Positions 10,948-20,672 of a DNA stretch of 64,000 nt are shown here, one piece after another. This DNA comes from Blastocystis hominis (taxonomy: Eukaryota; Sar; Bigyra; Opalinata; Blastocystidae), in the NCBI RefSeq assembly GCF_000151665.1, contig NW_013171838.1:1050107-1114106 (forward strand), read 5' to 3'. Under the pieces are notes generated by a model, which made no database searches, had not been told where the DNA came from, and saw only the letters and a program-made list of their open reading frames with translations. Each line of letters opens with the position of its first letter. The stretch's first letter is position 1. A program made the position numbers and the translations under genes.

Positions 10948-11511
10948 CTAATTCTTAAACTCGAACACAATATTCTTGTTGGTCAGCTTCTTGTAGATGG
11001 TGGACAGAGCATCGAGCTTGTTCTCCACCTCCTGCTGTCCCTGGGGTCCCAAGAACACTCTGATCACCTTTCCAGAGCGTCCGTTGATGCTGGTGTGCTT
11101 TCCGACGCATTCGCAAGGATACACCAGATCATCAATGATGGCGTCCTGCACAGCCGACACGGTGTGGTTGTGAGGGCGGACACCTCCGAACTTGTGAGAG
11201 CGCTTGTAATCCTTGGTCAGAACGGTTCTCTGAGCCACGAACACCACAGGGCGTCCCTCGAACTTCTTCTCCAGCTCAGCGGTCAGGCGAGACTGAATCA
11301 GACGGAAGTTCTTGAACAGCTTGTAGGGCACGAACACCACAATAGCTTTCCTGTCTCCAGCGACGGACACCTCCTTCGCAGCAGCCATCTTGAAGGACTT
11401 CAGGGGCTGGGCAAGATCCTTGGTCTTCTTGGCAATCTCAGCAATCTCGTTGGCAACGGCGATCTCGAAATCGTCGGCCTTGGTTCCTTCGGGCTTCGCA
11501 ATCATCTCCAT
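10948..11511 (-). CDS. RPS7: 40S ribosomal protein S7 (eS7)
   Basis: A 187-residue intronless frame covering the whole family length. Recognisable eS7 segments are KAIVVFVPYKLFKNFRLIQ, LEKKFEGRPVVFVAQRTV, LTKDYKRSHKFGGVRPHNHT (C-terminal half) and the ending NKNIVFEFKN. It is a structural protein of the small ribosomal subunit. The ATG at 11511 (MEMIAKPEG) is chosen over the longer frame from 11574, whose extra residues (KLKNKYIYISNSSKNK) are AT-rich leader sequence. It has an encoded TAA. It is one of the few genes here with no intron, which fits high expression. Confidence 0.95.
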   Translation of the reverse strand: MEMIAKPEGTKADDFEIAVANEIAEIAKKTKDLAQPLKSFKMAAAKEVSVAGDRKAIVVFVPYKLFKNFRLIQSRLTAELEKKFEGRPVVFVAQRTVLTKDYKRSHKFGGVRPHNHTVSAVQDAIIDDLVYPCECVGKHTSINGRSGKVIRVFLGPQGQQEVENKLDALSTIYKKLTNKNIVFEFKN

Positions 11512-11701
11512 TTTGTTCTTAGAAGAATTAGATATATATATATATTTATTTTTGAGTTTAAGTTTTGATTCCATAGAAATGCAGGGCTCTATTTCGAATC
11601 AATTAGGGTTTTGCTTCAAAATGGCCCTATTTCTGTATTATTGTAAGCTTTTCCATGTCATTCTGATAGGGCCATTTCACTACACATTTCCATTTTGGTC
11701 A

Positions 11702-11709
11702 AACAAACA
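11702..11709 (-). terminator. TGTTTGTT poly(A) motif of SPC3
   Basis: Canonical motif about 32 nt after the TAA at 11741. Confidence 0.8.
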
Positions 11710-11740
11710 ACAACAACCACAAGCAAATATAAACAATCGA

Positions 11741-12404
11741 TTAATTCTCGTTATCAATAATCACCTTCTGCACCTGATCAAAGACATAGTCACGCTGGAA
11801 ACCGACAGTGGGCTGGATTTGATATCGGAAAGAAATCGTTGCTTCTTTTCCACTACTGGTAAAACCAAATACGCAATCAAACAAGAGAGTAGGATCGTCA
11901 TTGAACAGAATACCCTTGTTTCTGATCGTACCGTCGAACACGCAGTCCTCCTTGGACATTATAATCTTATCCCACATAATAAGCTCATGCGATTCCTAGA
12001 GCTCAACACTTCCTTTTTATTCTACATGATCTCCATCGAAGGAAATCACCACATAGGCGTAGATACTGCGAGTGTTGTAATCCCAGTCTTTGCTCAAATC
12101 TGTGCTAAACTCGATTCAATTCAAATACCATAATGGATATTCAGCGAAACCATAGGGAAAATGTATATATCGCGCAGATCAGACATGCTACGCAACTTAG
12201 ACATTGGTGAACCGATTCTCACATTGAATCTACGGTAGCGTTGTCAAACCGGATGAGCTCTCCTTTGAACGGTTTTGAAGCCTTTCTACACACGTCAGTC
12301 CAAAAATGCACAACTCACAAGATAGCATAGAAAACACTGACTGCAGCAAGACAGTACACTGTCGTAAAGAACACGGTGTTGATTCTCGAGTAATAGCTGT
12401 GCAT
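11741..12404 (-). CDS. SPCS3: Signal peptidase complex subunit 3 (SPC22/23 family)
   Basis: A subunit of the ER signal peptidase complex. Exon 1 encodes MHSYYSRINTVFFTT then VYCLAAVSVFYAIL, the single N-terminal membrane anchor. Four introns of 29-38 nt are inferred. The last exons give YAYVVISFDGD, ESHELIMWDKIIMSKEDC and ISFRYQIQPTVGF, matching the family's 'WDKI' and 'SWNVVPNAG' blocks. It ends in KVIIDNEN with an encoded TAA. Estimated length is ~175 residues, as is usual for the family. The start codon lies only 32 nt downstream of the CDC23 stop on the same strand, so the 5' leader must be extremely short. Confidence 0.85.
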
Positions 12405-12436
12405 CAAAATAGTTTTGTCAAACAAAAAGAACCAAA

Positions 12437-14335
12437 TTACACTTCTTCTTCTTCTTCTTCTACTTCGTCGTCGACTATTTCCGGTATAGAATCCAGCATC
12501 TCGCGTGCCTCTTTCTGCACTCCCTATTTCTCACACTCGCGCCAATCACCTCCCACCTCGTCGTTCGCCGCCAGCAGCGCATCGCAGATTCTACGAAACT
12601 CTCTGAACTGCTTCCTTTCTTTGTAATACTTGCATAGCGCAATCGCAGGCAAGTACGTATCATCATCGCTAATCACGAACTTCTTCTTCTGCAAGTATCT
12701 CCGGTCGAAATACGCCGCTTTCTCCAAGTCTCCCATCTTCCGGTACAGCTGACCCAGCCTGCGACTGCTCCCTCCCTCCGTGTCCCCCAGCGTTTCTGCC
12801 AGCAAGAAGCATTCCACCGCACATTGCATGTCGTCGCACGCCAACGCGGCTTCGCCCATCGCAGATCGCAGCTGTGCGTCGTACGGCCGCAGCCGAATCG
12901 CCTGCTGGTAGTAATGGCGCGCGATGGTGGGCGCGTGAAGCAGTTCGTGGAGCAATCCGAGATGATAAAGCGACTGAAAATCGCGCGGATTGCATCGCAG
13001 CGCGTTCAGCAGCGCGTGGATCGCTTGCGAAGATCGGCCATGCTCCAGAAAGCTACGTGGAAACGGGGAAAGGAGCGTACAGCTGGCCGAGAAGGCCCCA
13101 AGCGAGCGAATGATGCGGGTTTTGCCGAACAACGTGCTGGTAAAGCTCCGCGGCCTGCTGGAAAAGTCCCTGCAAGTGGAGCGAAGTGGCGGCGACGAAG
13201 CAGGCGGCGAGAGAAGAGGGGTGGAGCCGCTTTGTGGTGTGAGAGAGACAAACTAGTTCCTCTGTGCGTTTCTGTGTGAATCTAGGGAAAAGGGCGGAAG
13301 GAAGGAAGCGAACAGAAGACTGGCTTGCAGCTCGCAGCACTCGGGACTGGCGAGATAGGGCTGCAGCGCGCTGAGCGCCTCCTCGAAGTGACCCTGCTGC
13401 GCTTTGTAGAGAGAAACCTGCCAGTGGACGAACCACCAGCGAGGGAATTGGGAGGTGAGAAGGGAAGGGAGGTGTGGAGGCAACGAAAGCTAAAAATGGT
13501 GGGGGTGAAATAGGGAAACTTCGTTCATATGGTTCGCTAAAGAAATCCAAAAGAGGTTGCGGAAGCAAGTGTCGGGAGTGGAGTTCATGATGTAGAGAAG
13601 GTCGGATCGGGTTTTTACGACCTGCAGCAGATCTAGCCAAGCGCTCCAGAAACATGGCAGTCTGTGGAAAAGCAGAACGAAGATCCATACTCCCGGACTG
13701 CAGAAACGTAGTGGAGAAGGGCTGCGTGAGGATCGTAAGTGCTTTTCACGTTCCCTAGGATGTAATGGTTGAATGCATCCAGAGTGAGTTCCTTTGAATA
13801 GTGGGACAGAATTACCTCCACGTCCTGTTTCTCGAGAGGAGGAGGAACCTCGGGATCCCCCTCTCTGTGTTGTTGATAAAAGGAAAGCAAAGCAGATTCT
13901 TTGATGGACTACGAGAAAACCAAAATAGAGCGATCCACCATCAATTTCGCGTAGCTCCACAAAAAGAGAAACGAATAGTTGGAGTCAAACTCTGCCACTG
14001 CCTCAATACTACGACAAGCATCCTCGAATCGATGTCTTTCAAATTGCATTCGCGCTAGTGTATGCTCCGAACTCAGATTTCCTAAATGAAAGGCAAAACA
14101 AACAACAACGAGGATATCGTTGATAAATATCAATATCTAGATAGGGAAGATCTGTAGGGAGCAGTTTTGAGTACTCTGCAAATTCGCACAACCTAAAAAT
14201 CGAGGTCCGTGCAAATCGTCACCATTTAGCAGTCGAAAACAGACACTTCTCTTCAAAAAGTTTGATAAGCGATAGAAGCTGCCTCTTCAAGTCCATCAGC
14301 TCATGTGAATCAAAACTGTAAAACAAACAAGCCAT
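12437..14335 (-). CDS. CDC23: Anaphase-promoting complex subunit APC8/CDC23 (TPR protein)
   Basis: A TPR scaffold subunit of the APC/C ubiquitin ligase. Exon 1 (MACLFYSFDSHELMDLKRQL, ending in ECLFSTAKW-like FSTAKW) joins through a 30-nt intron to LCEFAEYSKLLP. The APC8-type N-terminal repeat LARMQFERHRFEDACRSIE and FLFLWSYAKLM follow. C-terminal TPRs include LLHELLHAPTIARHYYQQAI with RLRPYDAQLRSAMGEAALA, then LGQLYRKMGDLEKAAYFDR and YLPAIALCKYYKERKQF. The last intron (33 nt) precedes an acidic tail of glutamates and TAA at 12437. At least six introns are present. Only a degenerate TTTGTTTGA lies in the 32 nt before the SPC3 start. Confidence 0.85.
14322..14329 (-). terminator. TGTTTGTT motif inside codons 3-5 of CDC23
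   Basis: The only canonical motif after the coiled-coil gene's stop (14433). With the usual 4-nt spacer, cleavage would fall after the T of the CDC23 ATG. Confidence 0.5.
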
Positions 14336-14432
14336 GGTACAACAATCCCAAACAAAACGCTTCAAAACCAAAGAAAATTTAACAAATCAGGCAAAATTCC
14401 TAATCTACATAACAACTAGCACTCGATGAATC

Positions 14433-15577
14433 TCATCCCCAAAGGAAAGAGAGCAATCCGGATTGTTCCTTCTCTTTCTGCTGCTACCCATAACCATTTC
14501 CCTCCATTTCTACCTGAGACAACTCCCATTTCTTTTCTAGCTCTAGATCGAGTTTTGTCCGCAGCCCGTTGATTGTATTCAACAACTCGTTCTCTCTCGT
14601 CTACGTCTCACCATCCATCTCGATGCCTACGCGATGCTCCGCTTCCAAGGCATCTACCTTGTGAATGAATTGATCTGTTAATCGTCTATACATGAGAGAC
14701 AAACAAAAAACAAAACAAGTTGATTTGCTTGGCTTCCTCCAATTGCGAGGTGAGTTCGTTTATTCTTTTATTCAATTCGTCGATCTGTTGTGCGGACTCC
14801 TCGTCCGGCTCCGATTCAGGCGGATGGTCTGGCTGGGGAGGACCCAGCGCGGAGGGAGACGGCGAGGCAGGTTGAGGTTCTGTGGATTGTGGATCATTGC
14901 GCTCCGTGATGGAGGACTGGTCTGTTTGCTCGAAAGGAACGTTGCTTTCGTTACTTTCAGGACCCTCAGTGATCTCAGGATGCTCAGTATTTTCAGTATT
15001 CTCAGTATTCTCACTGCTTCCAGTACTCTCAGTATTCTCAGTATTCTCAGTATTCTCACTGCTTCCAGTACTCTCACTCTGCTCACTCTGCTCACTCTGC
15101 TCATTCTGCTTTATTTCACGATCAATCTCCTTTTCAATTTTTAAACTCCTTTCACTTTCACTCTTCTCTAACTGGTTCTCGAGACTCCTTATTCGCTCTT
15201 TGCTGATTTCCAAATCTACACCTCACCTCTCTTTCAAAAAGAAAACCCCTCTCCAACTTCGAATTGACCTGCTTCTGCTGAACAAGGATCGCTTTCCAAT
15301 TCTCTCGCTCCTCCATTACATACTGAGAATTCGATTCACGCTTCATTTGGTAAATTTCAATTCTCCGCTGCTCCAACTCATCAGCCATCAGTTTATACTT
15401 CCGTTTCATCTCTTCCTCCTCTTTTTCGATCGTTTTTACATGAACAAGAAGACTATTTATTCTTTCTGCAATTTAAAAAACAACCAACAGATTCAAACCT
15501 TCATATTGGATTTTTACCTTCACAAGATGATCGGCTAGCATCTTCACACCAATCGGTGTTTCTGATTCGTAGTCCAT
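14433..15577 (-). CDS. Coiled-coil protein with Glu/Ser/Asn repeats
   Basis: Not recognised. The start at 15577 (MDYESETPIGVKMLADHLVK) is followed by an intron of about 52 nt whose exact junction does not close in frame. Long heptad-like helices follow: LEQRRIEIYQMKRESNSQY, KAILVQQKQVNSKLERG, ERIRSLENQLEKSESERS. A low-complexity stretch near 15100-14990 reads EQSEQSEQ and ENTENTEST. More helix follows (DELNKRINELTSQLEEAKQ), then two short exons (ENELLNTINGLRTKLDLELE; QQKEKEQSGLLSFLWG) and TGA at 14433. It is probably a structural or tethering coiled-coil protein. It is divergent from the PI4-kinase gene, with a 200-nt shared upstream region. Confidence 0.55.
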
Positions 15578-15777
15578 TGCTTCAGGATTCTATACAAAAT
15601 GCGATCCGAACAAATAAAAAAAGATGAACGGAATAATTGACTTGCGAAGCAATTCCAGAAAAATGTCCTATTTCGAATTCCAAAAATTGGCCATTTCTGT
15701 TGATTATTCGTTTTGTCAAGCTTTCCTTTCCTGCTGTTGTATCTTTTTGGAATTGTAAGGAATCTCGACTAGAGACG
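15578..15777. promoter_or_regulatory. Divergent promoter region with a half-palindrome element
   Basis: 200 nt between a minus-strand and a plus-strand start codon. It contains TTTCGAATTCCAAAAATTGGCC (15668-15689, written here only as a location) and TTTTTGGAATT at 15746, both resembling the GGAATTCC intron family. Confidence 0.45.
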
Positions 15778-17565
15778 ATGAACTCATTGGAAGATCCATG
15801 GGAGCTGGGAAAACGGGTGATCATCGACTTATTCCGTCTTTCAGACAATGGCGATATATGTGAGCCGTTGCGAATCGAGAGGAGGTGGTGGGATACAGTT
15901 GCCGCGATTAGGAATGAAGTTAGTCAGTCAACAGGAATTCCGCATGAACTGATTGACATTATTTACGAGGGAAGGAAGCTTCCACTGAATTATTCTCTTT
16001 ATCAGCTTGCAGTCAACAAAAACTACATCAAGTTGTATTTTTATTGCAGATCAACGATTGTCGGCTCGGAGTCATGGATTCAGGTCGTTAGTACAGTCCC
16101 CGTCCTGTCGGTAAGTCTTTGTATTTCGGTAATCACAACAGAGCTTCCGAGAAGCTCTATACGATGTGCGGAATGCTTTTTCAGTAGGTATCATACCCGA
16201 GCTGGCGTTGTACGGAACGGGAGGAACCTACTTTCTCAAAGATCGCTACAAATGGAATCTTCTTGTATTTAAACCGGAAGATGAAGAGCCTTTTGCTGAG
16301 CACAATCCTCGTTCGTCTCCAATTCCTTCCCTCACTCCCAGGCAACTTCCAAGGAGTCACAGGACAGAGTGGTTTTCGGAAAGGGATTCGGTCCGGCGAA
16401 GGCTGGAAGCGCGAAGTAGCCGCTTATCTCATCGATCACGGACACATCTTCGCGGTTCCCAGCACCGTCCAGGTTGGTTCCCCATTTAAACTGTTATGCA
16501 GGCCCATGTTTGCCACCCCTTCTTCACACAACGACATCCGAAGCTTCGCTTCAAAGTCGGTTCCCTCCAGGAATTCGTGCAAGACGCAGATCTCGTGTCG
16601 GATTGGTCCCCTTCCAAATTTAGCGCTTTTGAAGTCCAGAAAATCGCCTTTCTGGACATGTATTTAATGAACACGGATCGAAACGATGCCAATATCATGG
16701 TGTGCAAGAAAAGACAAATAACCGCGGACGACGCTTTTCTACTCATTCCTATCGATCACGGCTACACGATGCCTGATCGGTACGAACTCAACGAGTGGAG
16801 CTGGTGCTGGCTCGACTGGAAGCAGATGAAACGTCCGTGGGACAACCGAATTGTGGAGTATTTCTGGAATTCCAGAAATCAGGGGTAGATACGCGGCGCA
16901 GCTGAACGTGCAGGAAGACGTCCGCCTGCTGAACGAGTCGCTGGGGATTCGCAAGATCTGTCTAATCCTCTTTCGGTAGTATTTTTGGAATTCCGTAAAT
17001 CCAGGATCAGCGGTTTGGTGCTGAAGATTGGGATTCAGCACGGTTTGGTTCCCTACGACATCGCCTCGATGTACATTCGGCGCGATTCGAGTCCGGACGC
17101 TCCCTGCGCGCTGGAGAAGCTGGTTCAGGAGTGTGTGGAGAAGCTGCACGTGCTGGAGTTGCTTCAGAAGATGGGGAAGACGCAGGAGAATGTGCTGAGT
17201 CGCTCGCTGAGCACGCGGCTGGTGGACGAGGCGGAGGAATCGGAGGAATCGGAGGAGGAAAAGGCGGAGCGAAAGCGGTCGGGGAGCATAAGTCAGCGGA
17301 ATTTGTCGTTCCAGTCGATGGCTTCGATCGGGTATTCGAAGGAACCGTATCGATTCCCGGAGGTAGGAATGAAGAGGGAGAGAGAGAAAGTAATGGGTAG
17401 GATGTGGAGTTTAAGTTGGTGCACGATAAGGAGTATCGACAGATGTTTTTTGTAGGAAGGAAGGAGGGAGGAGGTGATGCGTAGAACTTGTTGGAGGAGG
17501 GATTGGCGTTTTGGATGGTGAATGTGATGCACAAACGCGTGTATGATGCTGGAATTTTTGTGTGA
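15778..17565 (+). CDS. Phosphatidylinositol 4-kinase gamma type with N-terminal ubiquitin-like domain
   Basis: Resembles plant-type PI4K gamma kinases: a ubiquitin-like domain then a PI3/4-kinase fold, acting on phosphoinositides or as a protein kinase. The Ubl region spans residues ~15-90 (EVSQSTGIPHELIDIIYEGR then KLPLNYSLYQL). The kinase part has GTGGTYFLKDRYKWNLLVFK, PEDEEPFAEHNP, REVAAYLIDHG, FKVGSLQEFVQ, FAFLDMYLMNTDRNDANIM-type catalytic loop (actual start KIAFLDMYL) and the metal-binding LIPIDHG. Several introns include two palindromic ones (16858, 16976). Final exons read DVEFKLVHDKEYRQMFF and NLLEEGLAFWMVNVMHKRVY, with TGA at 17565. The start at 15778 (MNSLEDPWELG) is the first ATG in frame. 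Confidence 0.85.
16858..16888 (+). repeat. Palindromic intron, GGAATTCC family (perfect 20-bp palindrome)
   Basis: A 31-nt GT..AG intron. Positions 16860-16879 read ATTTCTGGAATTCCAGAAAT, a perfect palindrome. Removal joins NRIVE to YAAQLNVQED in the kinase. Confidence 0.9.
16976..17004 (+). repeat. Palindromic intron, GGAATTCC family
   Basis: A 29-nt GT..AG intron with ATTTTTGGAATTCCGTAAAT. Removal joins CLILFR to ISGLVLKIGIQHGL in frame. Confidence 0.85.
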
Positions 17566-17771
17566 TCCTACGTGTTTTTGGACGCAGAAAGATGACAGAA
17601 GGAAGAAGAAGAAGAAGAAGAATAGATAGAATGCTGTGTGTGTTATATTTTGTGTTTGTATCAAGAAAGAACACAAGGTAAGGAAAGAATGAATGGAATA
17701 CCAGCGCGTACAATGTTGTGAATTGAATTCATAACACTTGGGATTTTGTTTGAGTAAAAAACAGAGAACAG

Positions 17772-18542
17772 ATGGAAAAGCTTTTCAAGAAGCAGAATCT
17801 GGATCAAGACCACACTACTCAAATAATCCATGTCGTAGAACGTGAAAAGGATTTGATTTCGAATCACAGTGCAGACTAAAACAATCTTTTCACCTGATTT
17901 CAAAATGACGGTTGACTTGTTTGACAAGAAGGGACGACGATCGTCCAGCCAGATCGATTTTTCACATGCAGATGAAACGGTGAGTGTGGAGACCACACGT
18001 CGAAAGCCAAACAAACACCGCTTCGTTATCTGAATCACACAGGATGACTCTGCGTGTTTCATCTCGACTCTGCAACACTCAATCGGCCTTTTCTACGCTT
18101 AGCAAACACTCCGATACTAGCTACTCGTTGGCGTCTGGGTGGAATGGTGATGAAGGAATACCGATTGTCGCTCACCTTCATCAACATGTGCTGAATAAGG
18201 CGCAGCTGAGGCTCTCCCGTTTTAGCATTGATGGGAACCGTTTTCGTTTTATGAAATACAGCCGGGAAGGGTTTTTCCAGAGAAAATGTGGAAGTGCAGA
18301 AATAGGCTTTCAGAGGGGTGAAAAAGCGTATGGATATCGTACTATTGCTCGTCTGGCTCCATTCTGCAAAGCACTACCATAGAACGAACAAGAAATTATG
18401 CACCTTGTATCCATACATCCTAGCAGAATCATATTCAGATAATAAAGAAGACATTGGACCCACATTCTACGAAAACCATCCCCGAGTGATTATGATGCAT
18501 TTGGCATCCGTTATATGGGTATTTCTTCATCATACGATCTAA
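17772..18542 (+). CDS. Unresolved spliced gene(s), no family recognised
   Basis: Several protein-like segments lie on the plus strand but do not join with confidence: MEKLFKKQNLDQDHTTQIIH (17772), MTVDLFDKKGRRSSSQIDF with a following SHADETVSVETTRRKP (17905), MVMKEYRLSLTFINM joined by a possible 38-nt intron to IDGNRFRFMKYSREGFFQR (~18140-18290), and a late segment ESYSDNKEDIGPTFYENHP then VIMMHLASVIWVFLHH before TAA at 18542. The minus strand also has an open stretch. Either one multi-exon gene or two short ones; strand is likely but not certain. cDNA evidence would be needed to model it. Confidence 0.3.
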
Positions 18543-18729
18543 TAGGGATTCATCCCATTTCTGTAGAAATGCACACACGCAGCTGCTTTAATTCCCGTAA
18601 AATGAATGGTACTGCATTGCCTCTGCTCTCTGACAAAAATAAAAGTGGAATGGAACTTTGAAGATCGAGTTAACAAAAAACCAATCAAAATCATTCATTT
18701 TATCCTCTCTACATTTTTATCCAAACAAG

Positions 18730-19470
18730 ATGGCAGAGGTCACAGTCAATGACGAGTCTTCTCTTGTAAGATGCAAGCGATTGATTGCTAACCATTGTAG
18801 AATACCCAGCTGATTCAGCCGCAAAAGTCTATTCCGTTTTGGAAGGGGTGATTCGTAGGAAAACATTCAAGCAACGCTATGAGGAATTCAAGAACTCGAA
18901 CATTAAATCGTTATTGAATTCCGTTCGCTGGTCCAATTTCATGGCTTCAACTGTTACCTTTATTTTTTTGATATTTAACTTCATCAACAAAATCTTTAGC
19001 CTTGACGTGAGCGGTGCTATTATTTCTGGTTTTTGTGTCATCTTCACCGGAATTCTCTCCCTTTACGAGTTGCACATGAAGAGACTCAACAGGACGATCC
19101 GAAGAAATTTTGGCTTCCTGTTCACTTACATTGGCCGCGCCATCTTCGTGTTCTTGTATCCTTGTGTCCTTTCGCTTTCACTGTAGTATTGCTACAATTT
19201 TGTTGTCCCTATGGAATCTCATTACTATTATTATGGCCATCGTTTTCTTTGTCTTAGCATTTAACAATATTATTGTGATCGTCTTCCATCCTGCGTTTAG
19301 TACGAAGGAGATCAAGCTCTATGACGATCCGACTATGATTTATAGTTCGGGAGATAATGTACGTCTCTGTCTTTTGGCGATGACAACTAGGAAATCAAGA
19401 GCTACATGGTCAAGAATCCCGAGCTCGCACAGAAGGTTCTTTTGGGAGCGGCCAAACTATCTTCCCAGTT
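18730..19470 (+). CDS. COPI-associated family membrane protein; stop created by polyadenylation
   Basis: Resembles COPI-associated (TVP15-like) small tetraspan proteins of Golgi membranes. The body reads FKQRYEEFKNSNIKSLLNSV, then a TM (VTFIFLIFNFI), the segment FGFLFTYIGRAIFVF, a 31-nt intron, a TM block LLSLWNLITIIMAIVFFVLA, then a C-terminal tail EIKSYMVKNPELAQKVLLG. No stop codon is encoded before TGTTTGTT. After Ser-Ser-Gln the next base is T19470, followed by a 4-nt spacer and the motif at 19475, so polyadenylation gives UAA. The start at 18730 (MAEVTVNDESS) is likely, but the junction from exon 1 to the body does not close in frame by eye. GEMIN2 begins 16 nt after the predicted cleavage site. 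Confidence 0.65.
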
Positions 19471-19474
19471 CACT

Positions 19475-19482
19475 GTTTGTTT
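19475..19482 (+). terminator. TGTTTGTT poly(A) motif, 4 nt upstream of the GEMIN2 start codon
   Basis: The motif ends at 19482 and the GEMIN2 ATG is at 19487. Upstream spacer TCAC and T19470 complete the UAA of the COPI-associated gene. Confidence 0.85.
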
Positions 19483-19486
19483 GAAA

Positions 19487-20333
19487 TGAGTCGAGAAGCG
19501 TTCGCTTTGCCGAAATACTTTAATACAAACATCGACGTGGACAGTAATCCGCAGTCTGCAATGGAATACTTGTTTCAAGTGAGGAAGGAAGCAGAAGCGA
19601 TGCCAAGCATCTATTCGATTGCAAATGATGTAGTGCAACACGAGATGAGTGTAATCATAGACAGAAGGGAACGATGTACCCGAATCAAATCAAGATCCTG
19701 TTTCTGAAGTATTTATCAAATTATATCGATTACTGTTGTAGAAGGGTGATGGTTTTGACGAAGATTGGGTAGAGAGTGTGGTTCAGGACTTTACCCAAGT
19801 CCGAAAAGTATTTATTTTTGTCAAATTGAACGAGCAGATGATTGAAAGAAAAAAGAAAGAGGGAGTCGAGACATCTGTCACTTTTCCACATGTGAACGAT
19901 GAAAATGGCTGGGAATATTACTGCTTCCAGAAGCGTGATGAGAAGAATGCACTAGAGCCATTGAAGAAGCATTGCAAGTACCCAGTAGCCAGCGAGTTAA
20001 TCCAACTCGACTATGTACAAATCGTTGTTGTTGTGTTTATCTAAAAGGTAACATTAAACACTGTTTTAAACTACCACTATGAGTGGATGTTGTTTGACGA
20101 GAGTTCCATTACGTTGCCATGTGGTTGGTTCTCTAATTTTTAGCAAGGATGTTTGCGTGTGGCTGTATTGCTTGCTCGCCTTTGTCGAGATGCCATTGAG
20201 TTCGGGTGTGTGTGGTACGATTCGAGGCATTTACCGCCGATTATCGGAGTATTCAATCGACAACGAAGAGTTGCAAACCTGTGTGGATGTTGTAAAAGTA
20301 ATCTGTTCGCGGTTTTTCAATCAAAAGTTTTGA
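19487..20333 (+). CDS. GEMIN2: GEMIN2/SIP1, SMN-complex assembly factor
   Basis: Binds the Sm ring during spliceosomal snRNP assembly. The N-terminal block is LPKYFNTNIDVDSNPQSAMEY then LFQVRKEAEAMPSI, as in 'LPVG..D..PQ...EYL..V..EA...P'. The central block WVESVVQDFTQVRK, the VTFPHVNDENGWEYYCFQ loop and IQLDYVQI match the family. The C-terminal helices WLYCLLAFVEMPLSSGVCGT and VVKVICSRFFNQ match 'WLYALLACLEKPL' and 'LVSRYFDQ'. At least three introns; encoded TGA at 20331-20333. Estimated length is ~240 residues. Its retention fits a genome in which nearly every gene is spliced. Confidence 0.8.
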
Positions 20334-20631
20334 GTTGTTTGAGTAAAACGTGTGATGTGATCATAAACACATCAATCATGCAGCTGTTCGTAGAAGGAAT
20401 CGTTTTTTGAATTGAAAATTATGAATACATTCAAGAGTGGACTTTCAATTTATCGTGTTAGCTATTCATTTGAGATTGTCTTCTTTAGATTTCCATATCG
20501 CACTCTATTTCAGTTCATTTCTATATTTACCCACTTGTGTTATTCTCATCACCTGTTTTTATATTCGAATCAATTATTCATCTTCTCATCTCATCCCATT
20601 CCATTTCATCCCATTTCATTTCATTTCTTCC

Positions 20632-20639
20632 AACAAACA
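20632..20639 (-). terminator. TGTTTGTT poly(A) motif of the XPNPEP3-like gene
   Basis: Canonical motif about 34 nt after the TGA at 20673. Confidence 0.85.
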
Positions 20640-20672
20640 ATTCCACACATCCTCATCCTTCCTTCCTTTCCC

